50,794 nucleotides of DNA from a virus. The position numbers and the translations under genes were made by a program. Under the pieces are notes generated by a model. It searched no databases, was not told where the DNA came from, and was given only the letters and a program-made list of their open reading frames with translations. Positions 13,585 through 18,460 of this stretch are shown here, piece by piece. Numbering within the stretch: position 1 is the stretch's first letter; each line of letters starts with the position of its first letter. The stretch is from positions 1 through 50,794 of IMG/VR virus record IMGVR_UViG_3300032236_001430; one strand, written 5' to 3'.

Positions 13585-13665
13585 TGTGATAAAAAACACA
13601 TCCGTAAAGCGTGTCGTAACTTGACAAGGTTATCCACAGGTGCTGGCGCACTCGGGTGTGTCGCT
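13585..13665. repeat. Intergenic module, copy 3, with DnaA box
   Basis: Crp-like TGTGATAAAAAACACA (13585-13600), CCGTAAAG, GTGTCGTAACTTGACAA, a consensus DnaA box, then GTGCTGGCGCA (13640-13650) and ACTCGGGTGTGTCG. The last part is the reverse complement of the element at 14624 and 15757. Confidence 0.6.
13630..13638 (+). promoter_or_regulatory. Consensus DnaA box
   Basis: TTATCCACA matches the DnaA box consensus TTATNCACA exactly. I noticed no cluster of further boxes, so an origin here is only a possibility. Confidence 0.4.
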
Positions 13666-13776
13666 TTAATCAAATTTATTTTTATATTTTAATTTACGGG
13701 TGTATTTTTTTTTCGACGGGATCGCAGTCGCAGCATTACTGCGACGCAATTCTTGAATTCGCTTTACTTTTTCCAT
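13666..13776 (-). CDS. Basic microprotein, 36 aa
   Basis: ATG 13776 follows GAAAGGTAAGATA. The product 'MEKVKRIQELRRSNAAT..' followed by a Lys/Arg/Tyr-rich tail is very basic. The 'ELRRSNAA' start resembles short basic proteins I recall from actinobacterial phages. Nucleic-acid binding is likely but unproven. Confidence 0.65.
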   Translation of the reverse strand: MEKVKRIQELRRSNAATAIPSKKKYTRKLKYKNKFD

Positions 13777-13780
13777 TATC

Positions 13781-13990
13781 TTACCTTTCAACAACTCTGC
13801 GACCCTCACGATAAAATATTTTTGTGTAACACTTTCCAGAAGGTGTGAAAAGATTTACAGTAGAGTATTCGTCTGCGAAACCCCAATCAACAAACTTAGC
13901 AAACTCTTTGTGTGCTTGTAGTTCATCTGAATATTGAAATACACCAAACGGCGTTGTATTACTATCATAGGTTACTGTAATTTTATACAT
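13781..13990 (-). CDS. Hypothetical protein, 69 aa
   Basis: ATG 13990 overlaps the upstream stop (TAATG) and has GGAG upstream. The product begins 'MYKITVTYDSNTTPFGVF', beta-rich with an amphipathic helix and a basic end. Its promoter motif (14015-14037) sits in the 3' end of the upstream gene. Confidence 0.65.
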   Translation of the reverse strand: MYKITVTYDSNTTPFGVFQYSDELQAHKEFAKFVDWGFADEYSTVNLFTPSGKCYTKIFYREGRRVVER

Positions 13991-14118
13991 TAGTCATTCT
14001 CCTTTGTTTCCCATATTGTAGCAGTAGGCACTGACATTTTTTGCCAAGTGTTAGACTTAAAATCTTCCCATAATTTATCCATATCATTAAAGATGTCTTT
14101 AAGTGATTTATCTTCCAT
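13990..14118 (-). CDS. Hypothetical microprotein, 42 aa, carrying an embedded promoter
   Basis: ATG 14118 overlaps the upstream stop. The product starts 'MEDKSLKDIFNDMDKLWE' (acidic helix). Its C-terminal 15 codons are the TGTCAG promoter and leader of the next gene, again read as M-S-V-x-x-A-T-I. Confidence 0.55.
   Translation of the reverse strand: MEDKSLKDIFNDMDKLWEDFKSNTWQKMSVPTATIWETKEND
14015..14037 (-). promoter_or_regulatory. TGTCAG promoter motif, copy g (intragenic)
   Basis: ATGTCAGTG and TACAAT, 10-nt spacing; the hexamer is 25 nt before ATG 13990. Confidence 0.75.
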
Positions 14119-14270
14119 TACGCACCCCATATCATTTCTGTAAAATCTTCATCAGCGGGAATACAAGAGCAAGGCTCTACGCTATAATCCTCATCTGAAC
14201 CATAGAATAAAAATCCTGCTCCATTACACTCATCACAAGCGATAGCAATAATATCTTTTAGGTTACCCAT
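14118..14270 (-). CDS. Cys-rich microprotein, 50 aa
   Basis: ATG 14270; the stop overlaps the next ATG (TAATG). It contains 'CDECNGAGF' (a CxxCxGxG knuckle as in DnaJ zinc domains) and 'PCSC', together one probable zinc site, and an acidic C-terminus. Confidence 0.62.
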   Translation of the reverse strand: MGNLKDIIAIACDECNGAGFLFYGSDEDYSVEPCSCIPADEDFTEMIWGA

Positions 14271-14272
14271 TA

Positions 14273-14494
14273 TTACTCACCGACCTTTACTGCGATAGTC
14301 GCATAGAAGTCATTACGGAAAATACCTTTTCCGTCATAGGTAGGGCGGACTTGTACGAGATAAGCCTCTGCTCCGTCATACCATACATCTGAACGCTTTT
14401 CAGCATATTGGATAATTCCATCTAATCCCTTGCGAGATACGGAACGATAATATTTACCCTCTAGGAGGGTTTCGATACTGTATAGATTAGCCAT
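14273..14494 (-). CDS. Hypothetical protein, 73 aa
   Basis: First gene of the operon under the motif promoter at 14530-14552, with AGAAAGAAGG as ribosome site. The product 'MANLYSIETLLEGKYYRSVS..' is a compact alpha/beta-like protein with no named family. Confidence 0.68.
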   Translation of the reverse strand: MANLYSIETLLEGKYYRSVSRKGLDGIIQYAEKRSDVWYDGAEAYLVQVRPTYDGKGIFRNDFYATIAVKVGE

Positions 14495-14529
14495 ATTGAC
14501 TACCTTCTTTCTTTTTTGGTTATGCCGTA

Positions 14530-14552
14530 AGTATAACAGACCCCACTGACAT
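14530..14552 (-). promoter_or_regulatory. TGTCAG promoter motif, copy h
   Basis: ATGTCAGTG and TATACT, 10-nt spacing; the hexamer is 36 nt before ATG 14494. Confidence 0.75.
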
Positions 14553-14600
14553 TATTCTACTTACCCACGAGTAATTTCATATTTTGAGACGCTTAAATCG

Positions 14601-14656
14601 TGTGAGAAAAATCACACCGTACGTAAGCGTGGCGACACGCCCGAGTGCGCCAGCGC
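14601..14656. repeat. Intergenic module, copy 4
   Basis: Perfect Crp-like palindrome TGTGAGAAAAATCACA (14601-14616), then CGTAAGCGTGGCGACACGCC and CGAGTGCGCCAGCGCAAAAA. The last two parts recur almost exactly at 15757. Confidence 0.65.
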
Positions 14657-14689
14657 AAAAATTGCACTTTGTTAAGTGCAACATTTGTT

Positions 14690-14800
14690 TTATTTTATTT
14701 TATCTAAAATCTTTTCTAATTCTTTTAATTGTTCAAGATTAAGATGATCCAATTGAATTGCATTTGCAAAATCTTGTGCGATGCTTGTCATTTCTGTCAT
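14690..14800 (-). CDS. Helical microprotein, 36 aa
   Basis: ATG 14800 overlaps the upstream stop (ATGA). The product is an all-helical peptide (IAQDFANAIQL..LEQLKELEKILDKIK) ending in a Leu-zipper-like segment. Last in the operon from 15546. Confidence 0.55.
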   Translation of the reverse strand: MTEMTSIAQDFANAIQLDHLNLEQLKELEKILDKIK

Positions 14801-14979
14801 ACGTTACTCGTTTCTTTCCAGCAGGCTAGTTCAAATCTATTTGGTGAAAAATTGTTATTGTCTTCAAAAAACATATCGCTAAACTTTTCAATTAGCGTGT
14901 TCATCATTTCACGATCCATATCATTGCGAACACTCGCTAGAATGTCCGCTACTTTTACATAGTCTTTACGGCTCATCAT
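14797..14979 (-). CDS. Small conserved protein (MxRKDY family), 60 aa
   Basis: Two tandem ATGs (14979, 14976) precede 'SRKDYVKVADILASVRND'. It is a clear paralogue of 15864-16046: shared 'RKDYV', 'FxEMF..DN..F...RF' and equal length. I recall this family as widespread in actinobacterial mobile elements and phages, with no known function. Confidence 0.7.
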   Translation of the reverse strand: MMSRKDYVKVADILASVRNDMDREMMNTLIEKFSDMFFEDNNNFSPNRFELACWKETSNV

Positions 14980-15185
14980 TATTTATACAATTCCAATTCT
15001 GTTAGTAGGTAAGCATAGCCTGTTGAATCAGACTTTAAAGATAATTCGCAAGAATCGCATTGCCATTCATAGCGAATTGTTTTTCCTGTTCCCAATGTTG
15101 CAATGCAACGATGGGTCATTTTACGAGAGCATACGGGGCAATAGCAAGAAATCTCTTGACCTAGCCCGCCAATTTTAATTGTCAT
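14979..15185 (-). CDS. Zinc-ribbon protein, 68 aa
   Basis: TAATG coupling at both ends. It has 'CYCPVCSRKM' and 'CDSCELSL' about 25 residues apart with an intervening Cys/His (HRC), a typical zinc ribbon, and a helical C-terminus. Confidence 0.68.
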   Translation of the reverse strand: MTIKIGGLGQEISCYCPVCSRKMTHRCIATLGTGKTIRYEWQCDSCELSLKSDSTGYAYLLTELELYK

Positions 15186-15352
15186 TATTTAACCTCACAA
15201 TTTTTTACATAGTCATTATGGACATCACACCATTCACAACTTTCGTGAACTGTGCGGGGTGCTAGGACAACCTGTCCACATACACATTCATTCATTAAAC
15301 CTCTAGGGTAATCATTAACGGTAGCGAAACCATTTCTATCATACATTGACAT
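15185..15352 (-). CDS. Cys-rich protein, 55 aa
   Basis: Start taken at ATG 15352 (MSMYDRNGFATV), which overlaps the upstream stop (TAATG) as elsewhere in this operon; a start at 15391 would overlap the neighbour by 40 nt. It has C-V-C-G and C-E-W-C, a probable zinc site. Confidence 0.62.
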   Translation of the reverse strand: MSMYDRNGFATVNDYPRGLMNECVCGQVVLAPRTVHESCEWCDVHNDYVKNCEVK

Positions 15353-15546
15353 TATTTGGACACCGTCCATTTCGAATATCGTGTACCGCAATCATCATCA
15401 TAGAATGAGAATGATTCGATATTCTGTTCACATACTTCACAGAAAGTGAAGTAATCAGCAGAATCAAAATCGTGAGCGATTACAGAAATCGCAGATTTAT
15501 TAGGGGTGTGTGTCTTACACACTTCGTTTATTGTTAGTGTAGTCAT
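15352..15546 (-). CDS. Cys-containing protein, 64 aa
   Basis: ATG 15546 was chosen because GAAAGG stands 7 nt upstream; a GTG three codons earlier lies in that site. The C-terminal half 'FCEVCEQNIESFSFYDDDCG' gives CxxC plus a later Cys, followed by RYSKW, resembling other small actinophage proteins. First gene of the operon running to 14690. Confidence 0.65.
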   Translation of the reverse strand: MTTLTINEVCKTHTPNKSAISVIAHDFDSADYFTFCEVCEQNIESFSFYDDDCGTRYSKWTVSK

Positions 15547-15579
15547 TTTGACCACCTTTCTTTATTTTTAACTATCGTT

Positions 15580-15608
15580 AGTTTAACATACTTTATGCTG
15601 AAAATCAA
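15580..15608 (-). promoter_or_regulatory. Promoter for the 15546 operon, proximal
   Basis: TTGATT (15603-15608), a 17-nt spacer ending TGT, and TAAACT (15580-15585), 34 nt before ATG 15546. Confidence 0.5.
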
Positions 15609-15664
15609 GGCGACACGCCGTTGATAACTAACTTTTTTTTATTTATTTAATTTTTGATACTGGA

Positions 15665-15693
15665 AGTATAACAGAAAAAAGTGCTACTGTCTA
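15665..15693 (-). promoter_or_regulatory. Promoter for the 15546 operon, distal
   Basis: TAGACA (15688-15693), a 17-nt spacer ending TGT, and TATACT (15665-15670). It lacks the TGTCAG box of the phage motif. With this copy the 15547-15863 gap holds two promoters, a module, an SOS box and a pseudoknot element. Confidence 0.5.
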
Positions 15694-15733
15694 GTATACT
15701 GGTGAGTAGTCTCAATATATGGAGCGTACTTAA

Positions 15734-15780
15734 TGTGTCCTTAATCACACGTAAAACGACACGCCCGAGTGCGCCAGCGC
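15734..15780. repeat. Intergenic module, copy 5
   Basis: Crp-like TGTGTCCTTAATCACA (15734-15749), then CGTAAAACGACACGCC and CGAGTGCGCCAGCGCAA, almost identical to 14617-14654. Confidence 0.62.
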
Positions 15781-15782
15781 AA

Positions 15783-15798
15783 TCGAACAAATGTTCGA
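15783..15798. promoter_or_regulatory. LexA/SOS box (actinobacterial type)
   Basis: TCGAACAAATGTTCGA is a perfect TCGAAC-N4-GTTCGA palindrome, the LexA operator consensus of Mycobacterium and close to that of Bacillus. It lies about 90 bp upstream of the distal promoter of the 15546 operon and 65 bp below the stop at 15864. Confidence 0.7.
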
Positions 15799-15830
15799 AA
15801 ATAATTATGCACGATCTTGAATAATTATGT

Positions 15831-15860
15831 GGAGCAGTTTTGCAACTTGCTCAGGTTGTT
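15831..15860 (-). ncRNA. Pseudoknot-capable RNA element, copy A
   Basis: On the minus strand CAAC-CTGAGCAA-GTTG with a downstream TGCTC that can pair with the loop GAGCA. It lies just after the stop of 15864-16046. See copies B and C. Confidence 0.5.
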
Positions 15861-15863
15861 TTT

Positions 15864-16046
15864 TTATTCTACATTTATATTTTTAAAACATTCTTCCCAG
15901 AATCTATCTGAGTCAAATCTTTCGTTATCCGCAGAAAACATTTCGATAAAATCATTTACCAAATCTTCTAACACTTCTAATTTAATTTCAGTGGCATAAG
16001 AGTTAATAATTTCTGCTGTTGCTACATAGTCTTTGCGAGTCATCAT
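15864..16046 (-). CDS. Small conserved protein (MxRKDY family), 60 aa
   Basis: Start at the tandem ATGs beginning at 16046 ('MMTRKDYVATAEI'), with AAAAGGAAAAG upstream. A longer in-frame extension (16091) would encode only a Lys-rich run and is not credible. Paralogue of 14797-14979 with the same length and conserved 'EMF.ADNERFDSDRF'. It is flanked by elements A and B. Confidence 0.68.
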   Translation of the reverse strand: MMTRKDYVATAEIINSYATEIKLEVLEDLVNDFIEMFSADNERFDSDRFWEECFKNINVE

Positions 16047-16075
16047 TTTAGTTCTTTTCCTTTTCTTTTTAGTGG

Positions 16076-16105
16076 TGAGCAGTTTTAACACTTGCTCAGG
16101 TGTTC
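16076..16105 (-). ncRNA. Pseudoknot-capable RNA element, copy B
   Basis: Minus strand AACAC-CTGAGCAA-GTGTT, then AAAACTGCTCA, which can pair with TGAGCA in the loop. The first stem differs from copies A and C but stays complementary. It lies between the genes 16160-16330 and 15864-16046. Confidence 0.5.
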
Positions 16106-16159
16106 TAGTTGTATCAACGTGTCCCTAGGCGAGTTGCAAGGGGCAAGGTAACTAGAAAC

Positions 16160-16330
16160 TTACTTGGTAGTCTTTACCATAGCGAAACGCTGTTGACCAT
16201 TTGCTAAGCGCAACTGAACACGAGTCACTTTTGAGTTAATTGGAGAGAAAGAAGCGATACGACCTGTAACGCCTGTCTTGCTTGTTGTGAACAAATCTCC
16301 GATTTGGTATGTGTATCCTTGTAGTGTCAT
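16160..16330 (-). CDS. Hypothetical beta-barrel-like protein, 56 aa, paralogue 1
   Basis: ATG 16330 follows AAAAGAAAAGGAC. The product 'MTLQGYTYQIGDLFTTSKTG' shares 'YQxGDLFTTxKxGVTGxI' with the gene upstream. The size and alternating hydrophobics suggest an SH3-like small barrel. Tandem duplication is clear; the function is not. Confidence 0.62.
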   Translation of the reverse strand: MTLQGYTYQIGDLFTTSKTGVTGRIASFSPINSKVTRVQLRLANGQQRFAMVKTTK

Positions 16331-16368
16331 TTATTTATGTCCTTTTCTTTTTGTTGGGTTTTAGAGAG

Positions 16369-16399
16369 TGAGCCTTTTAACAACTTGCTCAGGTTGTTT
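16369..16399 (-). ncRNA. Pseudoknot-capable RNA element, copy C
   Basis: Minus strand AACAAC-CTGAGCAA-GTTGTT, then AAAAGGCTCA, whose GCTCA can pair with TGAGC in the loop. It lies between the tandem paralogues 16446-16607 and 16160-16330. Confidence 0.5.
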
Positions 16400-16445
16400 C
16401 GCCATTTATTTATAGTGGCTGTACGTTAGCCACTTTTCTAATTGC

Positions 16446-16607
16446 TTAGAAAGTTACTGTGGTGAAGCGTTCCTCGCCATCAACATCAAGAAGCACGAGT
16501 GTGCTATTTGGTGACTTTGGCTCGATTGCCTTGATGACACCTGTTACACCCGACTTCTGTGTGGTGAACAAATCTCCTACTTGGTAAGTCTTATTTGATA
16601 CTGTCAT
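16446..16607 (-). CDS. Hypothetical beta-barrel-like protein, 53 aa, paralogue 2
   Basis: ATG 16607 follows GAAAAGGATAAAAAATAA. The product 'MTVSNKTYQVGDLFTTQKSG' is paralogous to 16160-16330 over its first half; the second halves have diverged. First gene after the TGTCAG promoter at 16648-16670. Confidence 0.62.
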   Translation of the reverse strand: MTVSNKTYQVGDLFTTQKSGVTGVIKAIEPKSPNSTLVLLDVDGEERFTTVTF

Positions 16608-16647
16608 TTATTTTTTATCCTTTTCTTTTGTTGTTGTTATTAGTAGT

Positions 16648-16670
16648 AGTCTACCATAGACCACTGACAT
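16648..16670 (-). promoter_or_regulatory. TGTCAG promoter motif, copy i
   Basis: ATGTCAGTG and TAGACT, 10-nt spacing; the hexamer is 41 nt before ATG 16607. The motif begins immediately after the stop codon of 16671-16808. Confidence 0.72.
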
Positions 16671-16808
16671 TTATTTATGAGATGAGCGGTACTTGTGGGT
16701 ATAGTGTACCTTGTAGCCTGTCCAACTATGACTAGTTGATTTAGCATTGGCTAGGGCGGGTGATGCTAAGGCGATCACTAGTGCTAGTATAGTTATCTTA
16801 GTTTTCAT
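16671..16808 (-). CDS. Secreted His/Ser/Tyr-rich peptide, 45 aa
   Basis: ATG 16808 gives 'MKTKITILALVIALASPALA', an ideal signal peptide with cleavage near ANA|KS (residue 23), and a mature peptide of about 22 residues rich in Ser, His, Tyr and Lys. No Cys. The start overlaps the upstream gene. An exported phage peptide acting on the envelope or outside the cell is likely. Confidence 0.65.
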   Translation of the reverse strand: MKTKITILALVIALASPALANAKSTSHSWTGYKVHYTHKYRSSHK

Positions 16809-16914
16809 CTTGTCCCCAAGTCATTACATCTTTACCCATAGCATATAGCAGGGGGATAGATACTGTCAAGCCAATTAGCATTAGTATGCGTACGATATAG
16901 GTTAGCACTATCAC
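16798..16914 (-). CDS. Membrane microprotein, 38 aa
   Basis: GTG 16914 overlaps the upstream stop (TAGTG) and follows GAGGTG. The product is a hydrophobic helix (YIVRILMLIGLTVSIPLLYA) with a polar tail (GKDVMTWGQDEN). The stop lies inside the next gene's start. Confidence 0.52.
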   Translation of the reverse strand: MIVLTYIVRILMLIGLTVSIPLLYAMGKDVMTWGQDEN

Positions 16915-17063
16915 TAGAGCACCTCATCTACATCAAATGAATCAACGCTAATAAATACTGAATCTAATTCAGAATCATTTTCTGATTCTTCTTCCATTTC
17001 CCAAGTGATAAAATCACGAGGGTCTAGTTCTGACTTGATTTCCCAAGAGTATGTGTATGACAT
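16914..17063 (-). CDS. Acidic protein, 49 aa
   Basis: ATG 17063 follows AAAGAAAGGTGACAACTA. The product 'MSYTYSWEIKSELDPRDF..' continues into a very acidic Ser/Asp/Glu segment; a small DNA-mimic-like composition, but nothing specific. First gene of the 17063-16671 group. Confidence 0.6.
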   Translation of the reverse strand: MSYTYSWEIKSELDPRDFITWEMEEESENDSELDSVFISVDSFDVDEVL

Positions 17064-17185
17064 TAGTTGTCACCTTTCTTTAATTAGCCTAACACCTTGT
17101 TAGTCTATTTCCTTGCCTAGATTATTTGCTCTATTGCTAGAGGCTCACCTAGGATTTTTATTCTTATTTAATTTTGTATAATGGA
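17064..17185 (-). other. Long structured 5' leader
   Basis: About 115 nt separate the motif promoter j from ATG 17063, much more than the 25-50 nt seen at the other copies. The RNA contains CTAACAAGGTGTTAG and a CCTAGG...CTAGG pairing. A cis-acting leader is possible; no known riboswitch was recognised. Confidence 0.35.
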
Positions 17186-17208
17186 ATTATAACAGATAGC
17201 ACTGACAT
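17186..17208 (-). promoter_or_regulatory. TGTCAG promoter motif, copy j
   Basis: ATGTCAGTG and a consensus TATAAT, 10-nt spacing, upstream of the 17063 operon. Confidence 0.75.
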
Positions 17209-17242
17209 TATCAACACGACACGCCGTGTTGCTGAGTGTGAC

Positions 17243-17467
17243 TTATGCCACAAACAGCGAGTGATAACGCTTAGCGATAATAACCGCTTTAGGGTTAAGT
17301 GTAGGTCTACGCTGACCATCTTCCCAAGTAGCAGGATACTTAGCGTTAATACGCTGAGCGATAGTGATAGGCATTAACTTAGGGCGTGGAGCATATCCAC
17401 CTGCCTCTAAGCCAAACTCTTTAGCAATATCTGAACGAATTTCGTTATAGTAGGTAGTGTAGTTCAT
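17243..17467 (-). CDS. Hypothetical protein, 74 aa
   Basis: ATG 17467 follows AAAGAAAGGTGG. The product 'MNYTTYYNEIRSDIAKEFG..' has an N-terminal helix, a Pro-rich middle (GGYAPRPKLMPIT) and a basic end (KAVIIAKRYHSLF). First gene of the leftward block, under motif k. Confidence 0.68.
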   Translation of the reverse strand: MNYTTYYNEIRSDIAKEFGLEAGGYAPRPKLMPITIAQRINAKYPATWEDGQRRPTLNPKAVIIAKRYHSLFVA

Positions 17468-17515
17468 TTTGAACCACCTTTCTTTATTGACACCTTGTCA
17501 ATTTCTTATAGTGTA

Positions 17516-17538
17516 ACTATAACACACCGCTCTGACAT
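17516..17538 (-). promoter_or_regulatory. TGTCAG promoter motif, copy k
   Basis: ATGTCAGAG and TATAGT, 10-nt spacing; the hexamer is 49 nt before ATG 17467. Confidence 0.72.
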
Positions 17539-17550
17539 TTTCAAGTCGAA

Positions 17551-17622
17551 AATCGGACATATCGGACAATATTTGTGTGAGTTGCGCCACATTTTGAGGT
17601 ACAAAACGGACATTTTAGGACA
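17551..17622. repeat. CGGACAT repeats
   Basis: AATCGGACAT, ATCGGACA (17551-17568) and AACGGACATTTTAGGACA (17605-17622) are reverse-complement relatives of the ATGTCCGATTTT seen at 9001 and 12622. They sit between the divergent genes 17467 and 17760. Confidence 0.5.
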
Positions 17623-17716
17623 ATATGGGCGCACTACTTTTTTTTAAAAAGCGTTTTGAAAACGTGTATCATACAAAATAACAACCCATTAACATTTTGA
17701 TCAAAAGTGAAATATA

Positions 17717-17753
17717 TGTGATGCAGATCACATTTAACTTGATATGCTACAAT
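17717..17753 (+). promoter_or_regulatory. Crp-like operator plus extended -10, leaderless start
   Basis: TGTGATGCAGATCACA (17717-17732) is a perfect TGTGA-N6-TCACA. TGC-TACAAT (17748-17753) stands 6 nt before ATG 17760, giving a leaderless mRNA. The operator centre lies at about -35.5, overlapping the -35 region, so repression is as likely as activation. Confidence 0.6.
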
Positions 17754-17759
17754 TAGGAT

Positions 17760-18299
17760 ATGTCATTTATAGAAGAGTTTAATAAAATAAAAAGCGGGGA
17801 CAAGGTAGTCTTGTTCAAGAATGCATTTCCTATAGTACCTACTTGGGAAGAATTTGATTTTCAAAGAAAAAATAATAAGAGACCTGTAAGATGGGATAAT
17901 CCAGATTTAACAGTATCTTTTGAAACTCTTGGATCACCTATTATGAGTGAGTTTGAATCGTTTAAGACATTCAGAGATATACTTGCTGAAATTTGGGGAT
18001 GGCAGTTATGGGATGAGCCTGCATTGATTATGGCTACTAATTTAGAGGCGGTAAGTGGATTAGGTGCTCATTTTGATCCATGTGAGCAGATACACTGGAA
18101 TTGCATTGGAAGTACTCTTTGGAAGATTTATGAGGATGACTATCAAACTGTTACAGAAGAATTTATCTTAGAGCCTGGAGATGTAATATTTTTGCCTACA
18201 GGTAGAATTCATGGAGTTTCGTCAATCACGACTCCACGTGCTGGAATTGCTTTTTCAGTTAGAAGCGAAGAGCACAGAAATAGTCACTGGCAAGGTTAA
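17760..18299 (+). CDS. JmjC/cupin-like 2OG-Fe(II) oxygenase
   Basis: 179 aa with JmjC-like cupin features: iron ligands H104-F-D106 ('GLGAHFDPCEQ'), a candidate 2OG-binding K122 ('STLWKIYE'), the strand 'LEPGDVIFLPTGRIHGV' with distal H151. Relatives hydroxylate protein side chains (Asn, His, Arg) or small molecules. The start is fixed by the leaderless promoter. It is convergent with the gene 18296-18460, overlapping by 4 nt. A second oxygenase besides the P4H-like one at 4309; substrate unknown. Confidence 0.75.
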   Translation: MSFIEEFNKIKSGDKVVLFKNAFPIVPTWEEFDFQRKNNKRPVRWDNPDLTVSFETLGSPIMSEFESFKTFRDILAEIWGWQLWDEPALIMATNLEAVSGLGAHFDPCEQIHWNCIGSTLWKIYEDDYQTVTEEFILEPGDVIFLPTGRIHGVSSITTPRAGIAFSVRSEEHRNSHWQG

Positions 18300-18460
18300 T
18301 CTTTGTTTTTAATGTGATCTACAACATATTTAAATGGTGCTACAGCAATAGAAACTACTTTTTTAGCGACTTCTTCAACTTTTTCTTCAAGTTCAGCAGT
18401 TTTTTGATCTGAATGACGATTGATATTAAGAGGTTGTCTTTTGTTGTGGTGTGGTGTCAT
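18296..18460 (-). CDS. Hypothetical helical protein, 54 aa
   Basis: ATG 18460 lies inside the 3' end of the DHH-like gene in another frame. The product starts 'MTPHHNKRQPLNINRHS', followed by a coiled-coil-like helix (AELEEKVEEVAKKVVSIAV). Tail-to-tail with the oxygenase gene. Confidence 0.55.
   Translation of the reverse strand: MTPHHNKRQPLNINRHSDQKTAELEEKVEEVAKKVVSIAVAPFKYVVDHIKNKD

Noticed and set aside
11228-13665. Mycobacteriophage L5-type stoperators
   Set aside because: TTTGTCAAG is shared only in part; the 13-bp asymmetric consensus and its orientation rule are not met.
15864-16091. 75-aa version of the RKDYV paralogue
   Set aside because: The added residues come from a Lys-rich reading of the ribosome-binding leader; the paralogue starts at the MM pair.
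8938-17538. Short leader peptides starting M-S-V at each TGTCAG motif
   Set aside because: No ribosome sites precede them, the predicted transcription start lies downstream of their ATG, and the codons between the boxes vary at all positions, so a DNA motif explains them better.
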